Assembly (NCBI GenBank): GCA_020055645.1
Contig: CM034546.1
Coordinates: forward strand, 2,480,001 to 2,544,000
Length of the DNA: 64,000 bases
Reading direction: 5' to 3'
Origin: Tomocerus qinae
Taxonomy: Eukaryota; Arthropoda; Collembola; Entomobryomorpha; Tomoceridae
Each line of letters starts with the position of its first letter. The first letter of the stretch is position 1. The translations under genes and the position numbers were made by a program. Shown here piece after piece: positions 48,983-58,916 of the stretch. The notes under the pieces were generated by a model. That model had not been told where the DNA came from. It saw only the letters and a program-made list of their open reading frames with translations, and ran no database searches.

Positions 48983-49792
48983 TTAAAAATTGTAAACAGT
49001 GTTGGGTCTATCAAAATATGGTTTAAGATTCATGGTGTTGTGTATTCCTCTATTTTCACCAGTGAAAACGTCAATTAACTCATAAGTTAAATCAGTGACT
49101 ACTTTGGTTACTCGATAAGGACCGATAAATCTAAACGCAAATTTCTTAACAAATTTTTTATCTTTGTTTGACAAGTAGTGGGTTCTGAGTAGAACTAAAT
49201 CACCTAACTTGTATGAGACAGGTTTATGCTTTTTATTATAATGAACAGCTTGACTAGCTTGTGCTTTTGTCATGTTAGACACGGCTACGTCATAGACACG
49301 TTTTAACCTAGAAATTAATTCATTTTTATATACAACACGTGACTCTATGACTTCCTCGCAATCATCTTCTAACCAATGATCGATAGGCAGTTTAAGCTCG
49401 CGACCAAATGTAAGCATAGCCGGTGAAAAACCTGTTGTATCACTAATTGCAGTACGTAAAGCTAACGCCACCATATTAAGGTTTTCATCCCATTTGTTAT
49501 GCTGCTTGCTAATATATGATGAAAGAATTGCCCTAATATTACGATTGACTCGCTCTACTATATTACTCTGCGGATGATAAGTAGTGGTGTACTTATGTTT
49601 AATTCCCCAATCTTTGCACATATTATCTAAGTCTTTGGAACGAAAATTTGTAGCATTATCAGACAACAGAGCGTTTGGTGCACCGAAACGAGAAAAAATT
49701 TGTTGCTGTAATACGTCCATGACTTTGCTAGTTCTAGCGTCAACTAAAGGAAAAAGTTCGACCCATTTAGTGAAATGATCGACTACTACCAA
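48983..49792 (-). CDS. Gypsy integrase core and C-terminal part (separate frame)
   Basis: 269 residues. The DDE triad context is visible: VDHFTKW, LLSDNATNF and NIVERVNRN. A C-terminal region follows with YKLGDLVLLRTHYLS and FIGPYRV, the usual chromodomain-like or GPY/F module. It overlaps the end of pol by 26 bases in a different frame, so translation of a full integrase would need one base change or a frameshift there. Confidence 0.88.
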   Translation of the reverse strand: MVVVDHFTKWVELFPLVDARTSKVMDVLQQQIFSRFGAPNALLSDNATNFRSKDLDNMCKDWGIKHKYTTTYHPQSNIVERVNRNIRAILSSYISKQHNKWDENLNMVALALRTAISDTTGFSPAMLTFGRELKLPIDHWLEDDCEEVIESRVVYKNELISRLKRVYDVAVSNMTKAQASQAVHYNKKHKPVSYKLGDLVLLRTHYLSNKDKKFVKKFAFRFIGPYRVTKVVTDLTYELIDVFTGENRGIHNTMNLKPYFDRPNTVYNF

Positions 49793-52124
49793 TAGCTAGG
49801 GTGTTTCTACGAGCAGTTCTAGGAAATGGACCCATCATATCTATTGCCAAGAGTTCCCAAGGACCTCTTGTCACTGTGCTTTTCAGTTGACCAGCTGGTA
49901 ACTGATTTGGTGTTTTAACTGACTGACAGATATGACAAGACCGAACGTACTGTAGAATATCTTCATGCATACCGAACCAGAAAACTCTTCTAAGAATTTT
50001 TAGCAAGGTCTTTCTATAACCTAGATGACCCGATCCAGGAGCATCACGGAAATACTCGAGGATGGCTGTGCGTAAATCAGTTGGGATAAATGGATAAAGA
50101 ATTCCTGTCTTATTTAACCGACCGAAAATACCATTTCGAATTTCAAATCCTTTGGGCAGATCAGCTATTAATGCTTGAGTCTCAGGGTCAGCTTTTTGGG
50201 CAGCGCGCAATGAGTCAACAGTAATGGTGGGAGTAAAAGTACAGAGGAAGGGAATTGAAACTTTAGTTGGAGTATACATTTCGTCTTTAAATTCCTCTTC
50301 TTCTGGCTCGCCAGTTGCTGCTCTACTTAAAGCGTCTGCTACTAAATTATGTCTGCCAGGAATATGGGTAATTTGGGGTTGGAATTCTTGTATTTGTAAA
50401 GCCCATCGCATGAATTTTGAATTTACCGATTTCATTTTATTTAGCCAGGTTAGAGCTTTATTGTCCGTTTGCAATTGGAAAACTTGGCAATCCAAGTAAG
50501 TTTCAAACTTCTTTAAAGCCCAAACTATTGCTAAGCATTCCTGCTCACATGCATGGTAATTTTGTTCACCTGGGCTGAGGGAACGTGAAGCAAAGGCTAT
50601 TGGTCTTTCTTTACCGTCTGCTGTAGATTGAGATAGACAAGCGCCTAATCCCTCTTTACAAGCATCGGTTCTTAAAATGAATGGTCTAGAAAAATCAGGA
50701 AATGCCAGAGTAGTAGCGTCACATATCAGAGTTCTAATTTTGTCAAAAGCGTTCTGTTGCTCTGCTCCCCAAACGAACTTTACAGATTTCTTAAGCAATT
50801 TAATTAAATGAAAAGTTTCTTTGGCGAAATCTGGAATAAAGTGTCTGTACCAAGAACAGAGACCGAGAAATCTTTTGACACCCTTAGCATTCTGAGGTCT
50901 GGGGTAACTTCTAATTGGTTCAATCTTTTCAGGATTGGTTTGGACGCCCTCAGGTGTAATAACAAATCCGAGATATTTAACTGAGGTTTTGCCAAAACAA
51001 CATTTGTCAACGTTGGCAGTAAACCCAGCGTCAGCTAAAAGCTGGAAAACTATTCTAAGATGTTCTAAATGTTCCGTCCAAGTCTGACTGTAAATTTTTA
51101 AATCGTCGAGATAAGAATCCGCGAATTTCCCTCTGCATGGCGCTAAAACTTGGTTCATAATTCTTTGGAAAATTCCAGTAGCTGTTTTAAGACCAAAAGG
51201 CAAAAATTTAAATTCAAATTTCCCTGGTTCGCAAATGAAAGCAGTGTATTTAACTGAGTCAGGGTGTAATTTGATTTGCCAATAGCCTTTCTTCAAGTCA
51301 ATGGTGCTGATAAAATTCGCATTTCCTAGCCTATGAATAAGTTCTTGGATATTCGGAGTTGGAAATGGATCTGCAGCAATTTTGCTGTTTAACTGTCTGT
51401 AGTCAATACAGAATCTAAAATCGTCTCCTTGTTTACAAAGATTTACTGGAGAACACCATTCGGACTTAGAAGGTTGGATTATTCCTAATTCTAGCATTTG
51501 GTCAACGTGTCGCTGAATTGCTTCACGTTTGACCTGGGAAACTGGGTACGGTTTCATGGCAACTGGAGTTCCACGTGCTATAATTTCTGCTTCTGCAAAT
51601 TTATAAGTTCCGATCTTTCCAGAAAAGACTTGGGGAAAAGTTTTAATTAAGGTATCCAATTCTTGTTCTTGGGTTGGATTTAAACCTTGCAAGGCACATA
51701 AAAAATTTTGGTTGTATAGGGAATATGATTGCCTTGGCTTTTTCTTGAAAATAAAGGATCCGGTATCAGGATCTAAAAGAATGCTGGAAAATCTCATGAA
51801 ATCCCATCCAAGTACTATTGGACATGGCAAATTTTTCAAGATATGGAAATTGAAAGTGAAATTTCTACTAGCTAATTTTATCCGTAATTTACAAGAACCC
51901 AAAGTTTTTACTTTAGATAAATTTGCTAAATTTACTTCCTTAATTTCAGGGGGATTTAATTTTAAATTTAAAGATTGAAATGTGGATTCATCGATAAAAG
52001 TGTGGGATGATCCAGTGTCAAATAAAGAAATGTAACAATTATTTTCTATATTTACAAGAACTTGTGGAATTTCTTTGGAAGCAAATAAATGAGTGAGAGT
52101 GGCTTCCTCAGTCTCACTGCTCAC
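49767..52124 (-). CDS. Gypsy pol: protease, reverse transcriptase, RNase H, integrase N-terminus
   Basis: 785 residues. Protease DTGSS at 36-40; RT with FCIDYRQLNSK (about 238-248), TIDLKKGYWQI (274-284) and the YLDD catalytic box (338-341); RNase H beginning RTDACKEGLGACLSQ (485-499); integrase HHCC zinc site (HLGYRKT...CHICQ, about 700-735). It ends early after MMGPFPRTARRNT, where the frame breaks. It starts in the -1 frame relative to gag with a 4-base overlap at the gag stop, so it is probably made by -1 frameshifting rather than from its GTG. Confidence 0.93.
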   Translation of the reverse strand: MSSETEEATLTHLFASKEIPQVLVNIENNCYISLFDTGSSHTFIDESTFQSLNLKLNPPEIKEVNLANLSKVKTLGSCKLRIKLASRNFTFNFHILKNLPCPIVLGWDFMRFSSILLDPDTGSFIFKKKPRQSYSLYNQNFLCALQGLNPTQEQELDTLIKTFPQVFSGKIGTYKFAEAEIIARGTPVAMKPYPVSQVKREAIQRHVDQMLELGIIQPSKSEWCSPVNLCKQGDDFRFCIDYRQLNSKIAADPFPTPNIQELIHRLGNANFISTIDLKKGYWQIKLHPDSVKYTAFICEPGKFEFKFLPFGLKTATGIFQRIMNQVLAPCRGKFADSYLDDLKIYSQTWTEHLEHLRIVFQLLADAGFTANVDKCCFGKTSVKYLGFVITPEGVQTNPEKIEPIRSYPRPQNAKGVKRFLGLCSWYRHFIPDFAKETFHLIKLLKKSVKFVWGAEQQNAFDKIRTLICDATTLAFPDFSRPFILRTDACKEGLGACLSQSTADGKERPIAFASRSLSPGEQNYHACEQECLAIVWALKKFETYLDCQVFQLQTDNKALTWLNKMKSVNSKFMRWALQIQEFQPQITHIPGRHNLVADALSRAATGEPEEEEFKDEMYTPTKVSIPFLCTFTPTITVDSLRAAQKADPETQALIADLPKGFEIRNGIFGRLNKTGILYPFIPTDLRTAILEYFRDAPGSGHLGYRKTLLKILRRVFWFGMHEDILQYVRSCHICQSVKTPNQLPAGQLKSTVTRGPWELLAIDMMGPFPRTARRNTLAIGSSRSFH

Positions 52125-53200
52125 TTGTTTTCCGATTTGGAATTTTTTTGATTTTGGGAACCTTGATCCCCTTGAGTTTTCGCTTTACGTTCTTCGTTTC
52201 TCAGTCTTTTGCGACACACTTCTATTCTATGCCCAAATTTACGGCAGTACGCACATCGGTCAATATCGCTCGACGATGTGGCTGACTGATCATTAGATTT
52301 GTCCAAATTACCAGAAGTCGGATTCTTAGTAGTTTGATTGGCCGATTGGTCACTATGCTCCTTCGAACTACTAGAATTTGAAGACTGGAACTTATTCAAG
52401 TTCTTCTGGAATTTTTCGTTTGGCAATGGTTCAGATTCATTGCCTCTTAAAAGCTGTTGATTGCGCGCTGCGCGACCCTTATTAAGATCTGCGACAATTT
52501 CACGACCTTTGACAATCAACTCAATTAAGTTGGTATATTTATGCTGTCTAAGCATGGGAGCAATTTCATGAAGACAAGAATTAATGATTCTATCAACTAT
52601 CTTATCCTTGCTAATGGTTGGATCTATCTTTTTGTAAAGAGAATTTATTTTCCAACAGAAAGTTTCAAATGCCTCGTTAAATTGTTGCTTGGTATTAAAA
52701 AGTTGTTGTGTCATGACATCATGACTTTGACCAGACTTATAGTACGATGTGAAACTGGTTTTAAAATCATCCCAGTCTGTGCATGACGCTTTTGATTCGC
52801 GCCACCAATTTCGCACATCAGAATTATTTTCAAAAATTCTGCTGATCATTGGCAGTCTGGATGAGTCAGGGACTCCTTTCCAAGCAAAATATTCCTCAAG
52901 CTCCAAAATAAAAGATTCTGGAGTTGATTCCGAGGAATTAAACTTAGGCAACGGAATATTTGTTGTTGTGTCTACAACTACTGTTGGTCCCCCTGTTGCC
53001 CCAGCTGTGGCGCCCGAAGAGCCTCCGAGGCCAGCTGCTGCCTTTTTAAGAAGTTTAATTTCGTTAATTAATGTAGTCTGATCCGTTACTAATTTAGCAT
53101 TAGCATTCCTCAAGGAAACTAATTCTACTTTGAGATCATTAATGGCCTTTTCCAATTCGTCATTAGTTGGAGTAGTCATTTTGGATCTGGTAGTTGCCAT
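52121..53200 (-). CDS. Gypsy gag with CCHC zinc knuckle
   Basis: 359 residues from an ATG at 53200. An N-terminal coiled-coil-like segment (LEKAINDLKVELVSLRN), a Gly/Ala/Thr linker, a capsid-like central region with FILELEEYFAWKGV and FETFCWKI, a Ser/Asn-rich linker, then CAYCRKFGHRIEVC (Cx2Cx4Hx4C) near residue 316 and a basic tail. Forms the particle and binds element RNA. Confidence 0.9.
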   Translation of the reverse strand: MATTRSKMTTPTNDELEKAINDLKVELVSLRNANAKLVTDQTTLINEIKLLKKAAAGLGGSSGATAGATGGPTVVVDTTTNIPLPKFNSSESTPESFILELEEYFAWKGVPDSSRLPMISRIFENNSDVRNWWRESKASCTDWDDFKTSFTSYYKSGQSHDVMTQQLFNTKQQFNEAFETFCWKINSLYKKIDPTISKDKIVDRIINSCLHEIAPMLRQHKYTNLIELIVKGREIVADLNKGRAARNQQLLRGNESEPLPNEKFQKNLNKFQSSNSSSSKEHSDQSANQTTKNPTSGNLDKSNDQSATSSSDIDRCAYCRKFGHRIEVCRKRLRNEERKAKTQGDQGSQNQKNSKSENK

Positions 53201-53731
53201 AAAATTTTACCAATAGAAATTATTTTTAAATTTATTAAATCGATTTTCATATTTTAAAATTGAATTTTTGTGTTTCAGGTTGCTATTTTACCCACTAAAC
53301 CTTTGTTGGACACGGTGTGCTAAATTTCTCAGCAAAAACTATCTGTCTCCCAGTATTTAAGTAAAAATTTTCGGGAAAAATTTCTGTCAGGCCCTGTATG
53401 AATTCTTAAATTTTGGGACAGTACTTTTCTTAGGCACTGTACAATTTTTTTTTAAATTTTTGGAAAAACTTTTGTTAGGCACTGTACGATTTTTGGAAAA
53501 TGTTTGGAAGAATTTATTAGCCACCGTGTATTTATTTGTTCAATATTTATGTTGAATTTTATGCAAAATGGGAATAAAAATAATTTCTATGTGTATTTTA
53601 TTATTTATGGTAAACTACTTCTAAGGAAAAATCATCCGTGCGTGGTTTTTAATAAGGAGCCATTAACTATAAGCAAGAAAAGGCATTTTAAATTACCAAT
53701 TTAGTCATAATTTTATACGGGGAGCCACTAA

Positions 53732-54707
53732 TATGACTAAATAGTAATTAAGCTGAAAATTGCTAAAAAGCTAAGGCAAAATATTAATAATGAAAATATT
53801 ATTATTATGATAGCTGGATGATTGGCAGGAATAATGCGTATGAGTCAGTATGGACGATTCTCTATGCTAACTTAAAGATAGATAAGCTTCAGGTTAGGTG
53901 AGGAATGAGAGGTACACAAAACACATGAGACTACAGGGTGTAGCAAGAGGAACGGATATTATTTGTTCGTTGAAGAACTTTGACAAATAATATAATACAA
54001 TGACTCTAGCTACTATTATTACTAACTACTAACTAAATACTAATTAACTAACTAACTTAACGACTAAAACCTAATCTTAAATATATCGAAGAATGACATA
54101 CGACTAGTTGGCTAGTGCAACTTCACGTATGATAAGTATTGGGGTGACCCAATCAGATTGGCGAAAGCAATCTCCAAATACAGCCGATCTAGTATCGAAA
54201 GATACTTCAGGCAACAGAGACGGATCCTCAGAGTTGTCAAGCAACTTACTGGATAGCTTCTGATCTCGACTAAAGGAGCTCGAAGGCTTTTATACCCTTC
54301 GAGATCCTTTGTCTTTTGACCCGGACTAATTAGATGCAAGTCCCTCGTTATTATTTAACTTTTGAGGGATTAAGCAGCAAATATTATATACGGGCTCTTA
54401 TGGCCGAATGCTGCTTGCATCTCGTTGACCCTTAATTTCCCTAAATACTATTTAGGAAAATTAAGTGAAAGGACTTTTGTGAGTAACGGGACTTTTTGAC
54501 AAAAGACAATAGGGATTAGGTAAGTATCATCTAGTTTTTTAGTTACATAAATATAACTATAGCTAGGTAGGTGCATAATACATTCTAACGGTACTTTAGG
54601 CATGCACATAATAAACAAACTAAGCTCTGGGTGCTGCTCTATGCGCATTAGCATAGACAGCTCCAGATTAAATCAAATAAGTACAACCACACACGGTTGT
54701 ACCTTAT
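53732..54707 (-). repeat. 5' LTR (element sense) of the Gypsy element
   Basis: 976 bp, same termini and length as the other LTR. Confidence 0.9.
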
Positions 54708-56616
54708 AGAATCTTGGTTATGACGTTCTTCTTTCAAACCAAATACCAAGTTATCTTTTTGTACGAGGAAACATACTTCCCAGTAAAACATTTGCCTTCA
54801 TATTAATTGTTCACGACGAAATAGAATGCTCATTTCAATACAAAAATATTCAACTACTATGTGAATCTTGCTTGGTAGAATCCGAATGTCGTCACAATGA
54901 ACAAAAATGTACTCCTTTATTATTGGAGATGGACTTTGACTTAATTTCAGATGAAATTGTATTTACTTTGATGAAGCACATTGATGCATATCGGTATAAG
55001 CTACCGGACTCTTTACAATTTCTGGATTCAACTGGAATAATCACATGGCAGAATATTTCCAAAAGAGTAACAAAGAAATTTCTCCTTTTATGCCACTAAA
55101 GAATCAATCTGTAGATTTTGATTCTACAATTATTAGTCTAATTTTAAAGGATAAATATGGTTTAGAATTTACTCATGACGATTTGTTGCCCAAGTCGAAT
55201 GAACTTCTACCAAATTTTGTAGCATTTCGTACAATAACTGGAGAAACAGCTTGGAATTTCGTCACGTGTTCTGGAAATGAAGAAATACTCAACTGGAAGA
55301 TATACGTCAGTCCTTATGATAAAGTATGTTGGGCTTTTATTTGTCTTTCGATTGTCGTCATTTCTGTAATTATTTTTTGCCAATTGACCACCCGAAGAAA
55401 TTCCAGAGGAGAAAACATTAAAACATTGCTTCAACTAATATATTGTAATGGTGCTGTCCTATTAGAGCAAGGAGTATCGCTTGGAACAAGAAAGTGGAAA
55501 TTAATACTAACTTTCGGTGTTTGGATAGTTGTGGGAGTAATCTTAAGCAACGCTTATAAATCCATTATTGTCAGCGAAATGAGTTCACCAAAAAATAACA
55601 AAATTATTTACACTGAACTTCAAGATTTGGAAAAATTTGTCATTATTATTCCCGACTTTGCTTTTGTGGCAGCGGATTTAGTGTATCCAAGACTAGAATT
55701 AAAGGATAGAAATTTTGCACATTCAGCTCATGGAGTTGCTAGTTTTTTGTGTAATGATGAAACTTTACCTGACACATTAAAGAATATGTTTGAAATTAAT
55801 AGTTCCGAATATCAATCCTGCCTTAACTATGCTAAAATTCTGCTTGTTAAATTTAAGAAAGGCACTACCAATACAACCCTCGTGCAAGACATTCAAGATG
55901 TTATTGATAAAATACGTGCATTAGAGCAACTTATTACGGGGTTTAGTGTCCCATCTAAAATGTTTAGTTCACCTTCTTTCGTGTTCCGCATAAAGATCTA
56001 CAAAAACAACTATAAGAAAATTGTTGAAAATAAAATGTATAAATACACATTGGAAGCTTTGGGGCAATTCCCCTCAGAATCTGTAATTGTTTCCAAAATC
56101 AATAATCAAGAAAACATCAATAATTCTAACATACTTGAATTTTCTCGCGCGGTTTTGGAACGGTGCGATTTGAAAGTAGCGTTTTTGCATACTGACCAAT
56201 GGTTGAAAATATACGAAAAATATTTATTTACGAATGTTTACTTCGTTCGGGGACGCAAAAGTTTCAGGAAGAGACAAATAAAAATCGATATTCCTCATTC
56301 TTTCAGTCAATATTTATTGCATTTCAGGTTAGAGAATTTAATGAGTTCAGGAATTTATTGGTTGTTTGAAGATTGGAATTCTTTCTTTGAAGAACAAGAG
56401 GTGAGAACAGAAACTCGATCAAAAAATGCATCGTGGTCGTATGATTTTAAGCAGAAAGATGTAGTTAAAAAGCTTTCGTTTAATGAAACAAATATTATAT
56501 CACTATGTTACTTTTGTGTTGTATTAATCATATTCTGCCTAACAACTTTTACTATTGAAGTGTTCGTAGTCATTTTAATCTCTATGAAACTCTTACATTT
56601 TAACCACTTGGTATAA

Positions 56617-58916
56617 TTATTGGGTAAAATTATGCTTATTCTGCCGTTAATAATCTGATTAACCTTTACCACTTGTAATTAAATCGCGAAATATAAATTA
56701 CGCTTTTAAATAAAAACAACTACCCAAATTAAAGAAATCTTTAGCAAATATAATTCGAAAATTAAAAGCATTTAATATCTAATATTTACCAGTTTGTCCG
56801 TTGTTATTATAAAAATTGTGAGACTATTTTGCATTGACAAAAATATGTCAAAACAACGCATTTACCAATTTTACCAGTAATATTCAGCGTTAGTTAGTAC
56901 TACCTACTCTAATTTGTAACACAAGAGTTTTCCTTGATCCCAATAAGAATAACAAAAATGTACTGATCTTCCCGGAAGCTGAAAATGTCATTATTTTGAT
57001 CTCATTAGGATAAAAGTTACTTATTTTTCTTTGTAATAAAGTAATATTTATAGTTGTAAGTAAATGGAAGGCAAATACAGGCGAAGTATCAACATCAACA
57101 CAATATCAAGGAGGGCAGGTGTTGCTTAAAGGAAAGTTATTGTTTAGAAATCCCATTGCTGTTCATATATGGAAGAGAATTTTGAGGAAGTTGCTTAGCC
57201 GTCGCCTCGTTTAGTATATTTATGAATCAATAAAACTGCAACCATCAGACAAAGACATAATATTATTACAATCACAGGACTGCATGCAAAATTTTTAATA
57301 TTGGTACACATACAGACAGTTTTTAAGTATAAAAGAATAACTATATAAGCCCAGCAGGAAAAGTGTCTAATAATTTGCAGAATCGTCAAGAGTTAAGGAG
57401 ACAAAGTTGAAAGCTGTAAACAGTATAATAAGATCATGAATATATTAATCTATTGTATTGCGAAATGAAAATGTATATAAATAAACTGCTTTTGTAAGGA
57501 ACGAAATAAACAAGCCTTTGTACGCTAATTAAAGAATTATTACATCGTATATACTATCATGACTTGTTTAGTTTACAAATAACTTTTTATTCTGTACAAT
57601 GGTATAGCCAAATTCAATTACAAATTGCAATTGTGCATACTGCATTATTATTGTCTCGCTTGACTTGCTTCATTTGCGAATTATTACTTTATTACCTTTC
57701 GTTATAAACGTCGATACCTGTCAACGTAAGTTCTGTGTTGACTGTTGTCCTCTTAGGGCCTACTCTCAAAGCCTAGGTCTTGAGAGATGACTTCCTCGTA
57801 TAGGCTTAACTTTAGCGGCGAAACCCCATGTCCTTCCATCCTCTCAAAAGCTGTCTACGCCATATACGTACTATATTGGTTTTAGCTAACCATTGGCTAT
57901 GGCCAATGCCAGAGCAAGGAAAACTATATAGGACGAAAATAGTTCTGCTCTACTCCAGGAAAGAAAACACGAAACATTTATTTGTTCAACAAATGTATGA
58001 TTACATGCAAAGGGTATACTCAGAGACAAATACTTGGAGTTCTAGTCAAACATTTTACTGCGTAAAACTGATTCGGCTTTGACTTTACATGACTTGTCTG
58101 ACTTTTAAATCGATGGCCTTCATTTATGTCTGCTTAACATTACAATGTCTCTCTAAGCTGACGATTTCATAGTACTTTGCAGAAGGTAAAGATGGCACAT
58201 AAAGACATAGACACGAATCACGGAAATGCCTGAAGAACTAAGGAAACTTGTTCAAACAAAAATAATACTTGAGCGAGGGGACGACAAAACTTTAGCTAAG
58301 TGAATATGAGTAAATGTAACTTTAGGTTTGTTAGAAGAACAGAAGGGAATATTCTAGAAATGTATTTATCGATCTGTAGAAACTTCAAGTCAGCACACTT
58401 GTTGTGTTGAAAAGTACGTTTTAGAAGCATAGGGAATGAATAATGGATTGGCTCAAATCAAAGGCTCAGTATTATACCGTATTCTTGCATATAAAGTGAT
58501 ACAATCCAAACTACACATTTACACATACATATATTTAAAACTGGAAAACTTAGCAACTTCGAAAATTACGTCATGAAATTTGAATTTTAAAAGCATTTCT
58601 ATAAATTAAATGATAAAAAAGTTATTTAAGTGACTAAATTGCAAAACGATACTCTTTAAACAAGTGAGAAGACATTGCTGGTACCTCTTCAGAACGAGGC
58701 TGCAACCGGGGAAAAGTAATTGCCTGTATAGTTTTAACTTTCGTTCCTTTTGATAGTGAAAATTATTCTAGTTTTTGACCCCAATTGTAATTGTCAAAGG
58801 CTTACAATAATTCAATTTATAGCTTGCACTCCAGCCCATATTCTATACAGCGAGCTATCTGGAAAGGCCTGACCTTAATATATAATTTACATCGGGATCG
58901 CATACAGAAGTCTAAA
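56617..58916. other. Spacer between receptor genes
   Basis: No supported gene. A 64-residue minus-strand frame at 57195-57389 has two hydrophobic stretches but no exon context. The promoter of the downstream receptor must lie near 58.7-58.9 kb. Confidence 0.4.

Larger units (their letters stand above)
47247..54707 (-). mobile_element. Ty3/Gypsy LTR retrotransposon, full length, minus orientation
   Basis: 976-bp LTRs (47247-48222 and 53732-54707) look identical. The 5-bp duplication AGAAT flanks the element (47242-47246 and 54708-54712). In the element's own sense, a primer-site-like TGGCTCCCCG follows the 5' LTR (53716-53725 region), and a GGTGGGGGG purine tract precedes the 3' LTR (48225-48234 region). 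Coding order: gag, pol (protease, RT, RNase H, integrase), then an additional ORF with a zinc knuckle where some relatives keep env. One frame break lies inside the integrase region. Identical LTRs mean a very recent insertion. Confidence 0.93.
46866..56616 (+). pseudogene. Ionotropic receptor split by a Ty3/Gypsy insertion
   Basis: The ATG at 46866 opens a frame with a signal peptide and about 127 codons, ending at the insertion point 47246. The same frame resumes at 54713 directly after the target duplication and runs to 55099. The ligand-binding and membrane part is open in another frame from about 55000 to 56616. It shows TM1 near YDKVCWAFICLSIVVISVII, a pore segment with LLEQGV (compare LLDQGV in the receptor at 58.9 kb), TM3 GVWIVVGVILSNAYKSIIV, an S2 domain, TM4 CYFCVVLIIFCLTTFTIEVF and a short tail. 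So the gene was one open unit across the insertion site before transposition. The second frame change near 55000 is either an indel or a missed short intron. With the element in place the gene cannot make a full receptor unless the element is spliced out. Confidence 0.8.

Noticed and set aside
57195-57389. 64-residue minus-strand frame with two hydrophobic stretches
   Set aside because: Could be chance in AT-rich DNA; no exon context, and no close match to the receptor tails in the window was seen.
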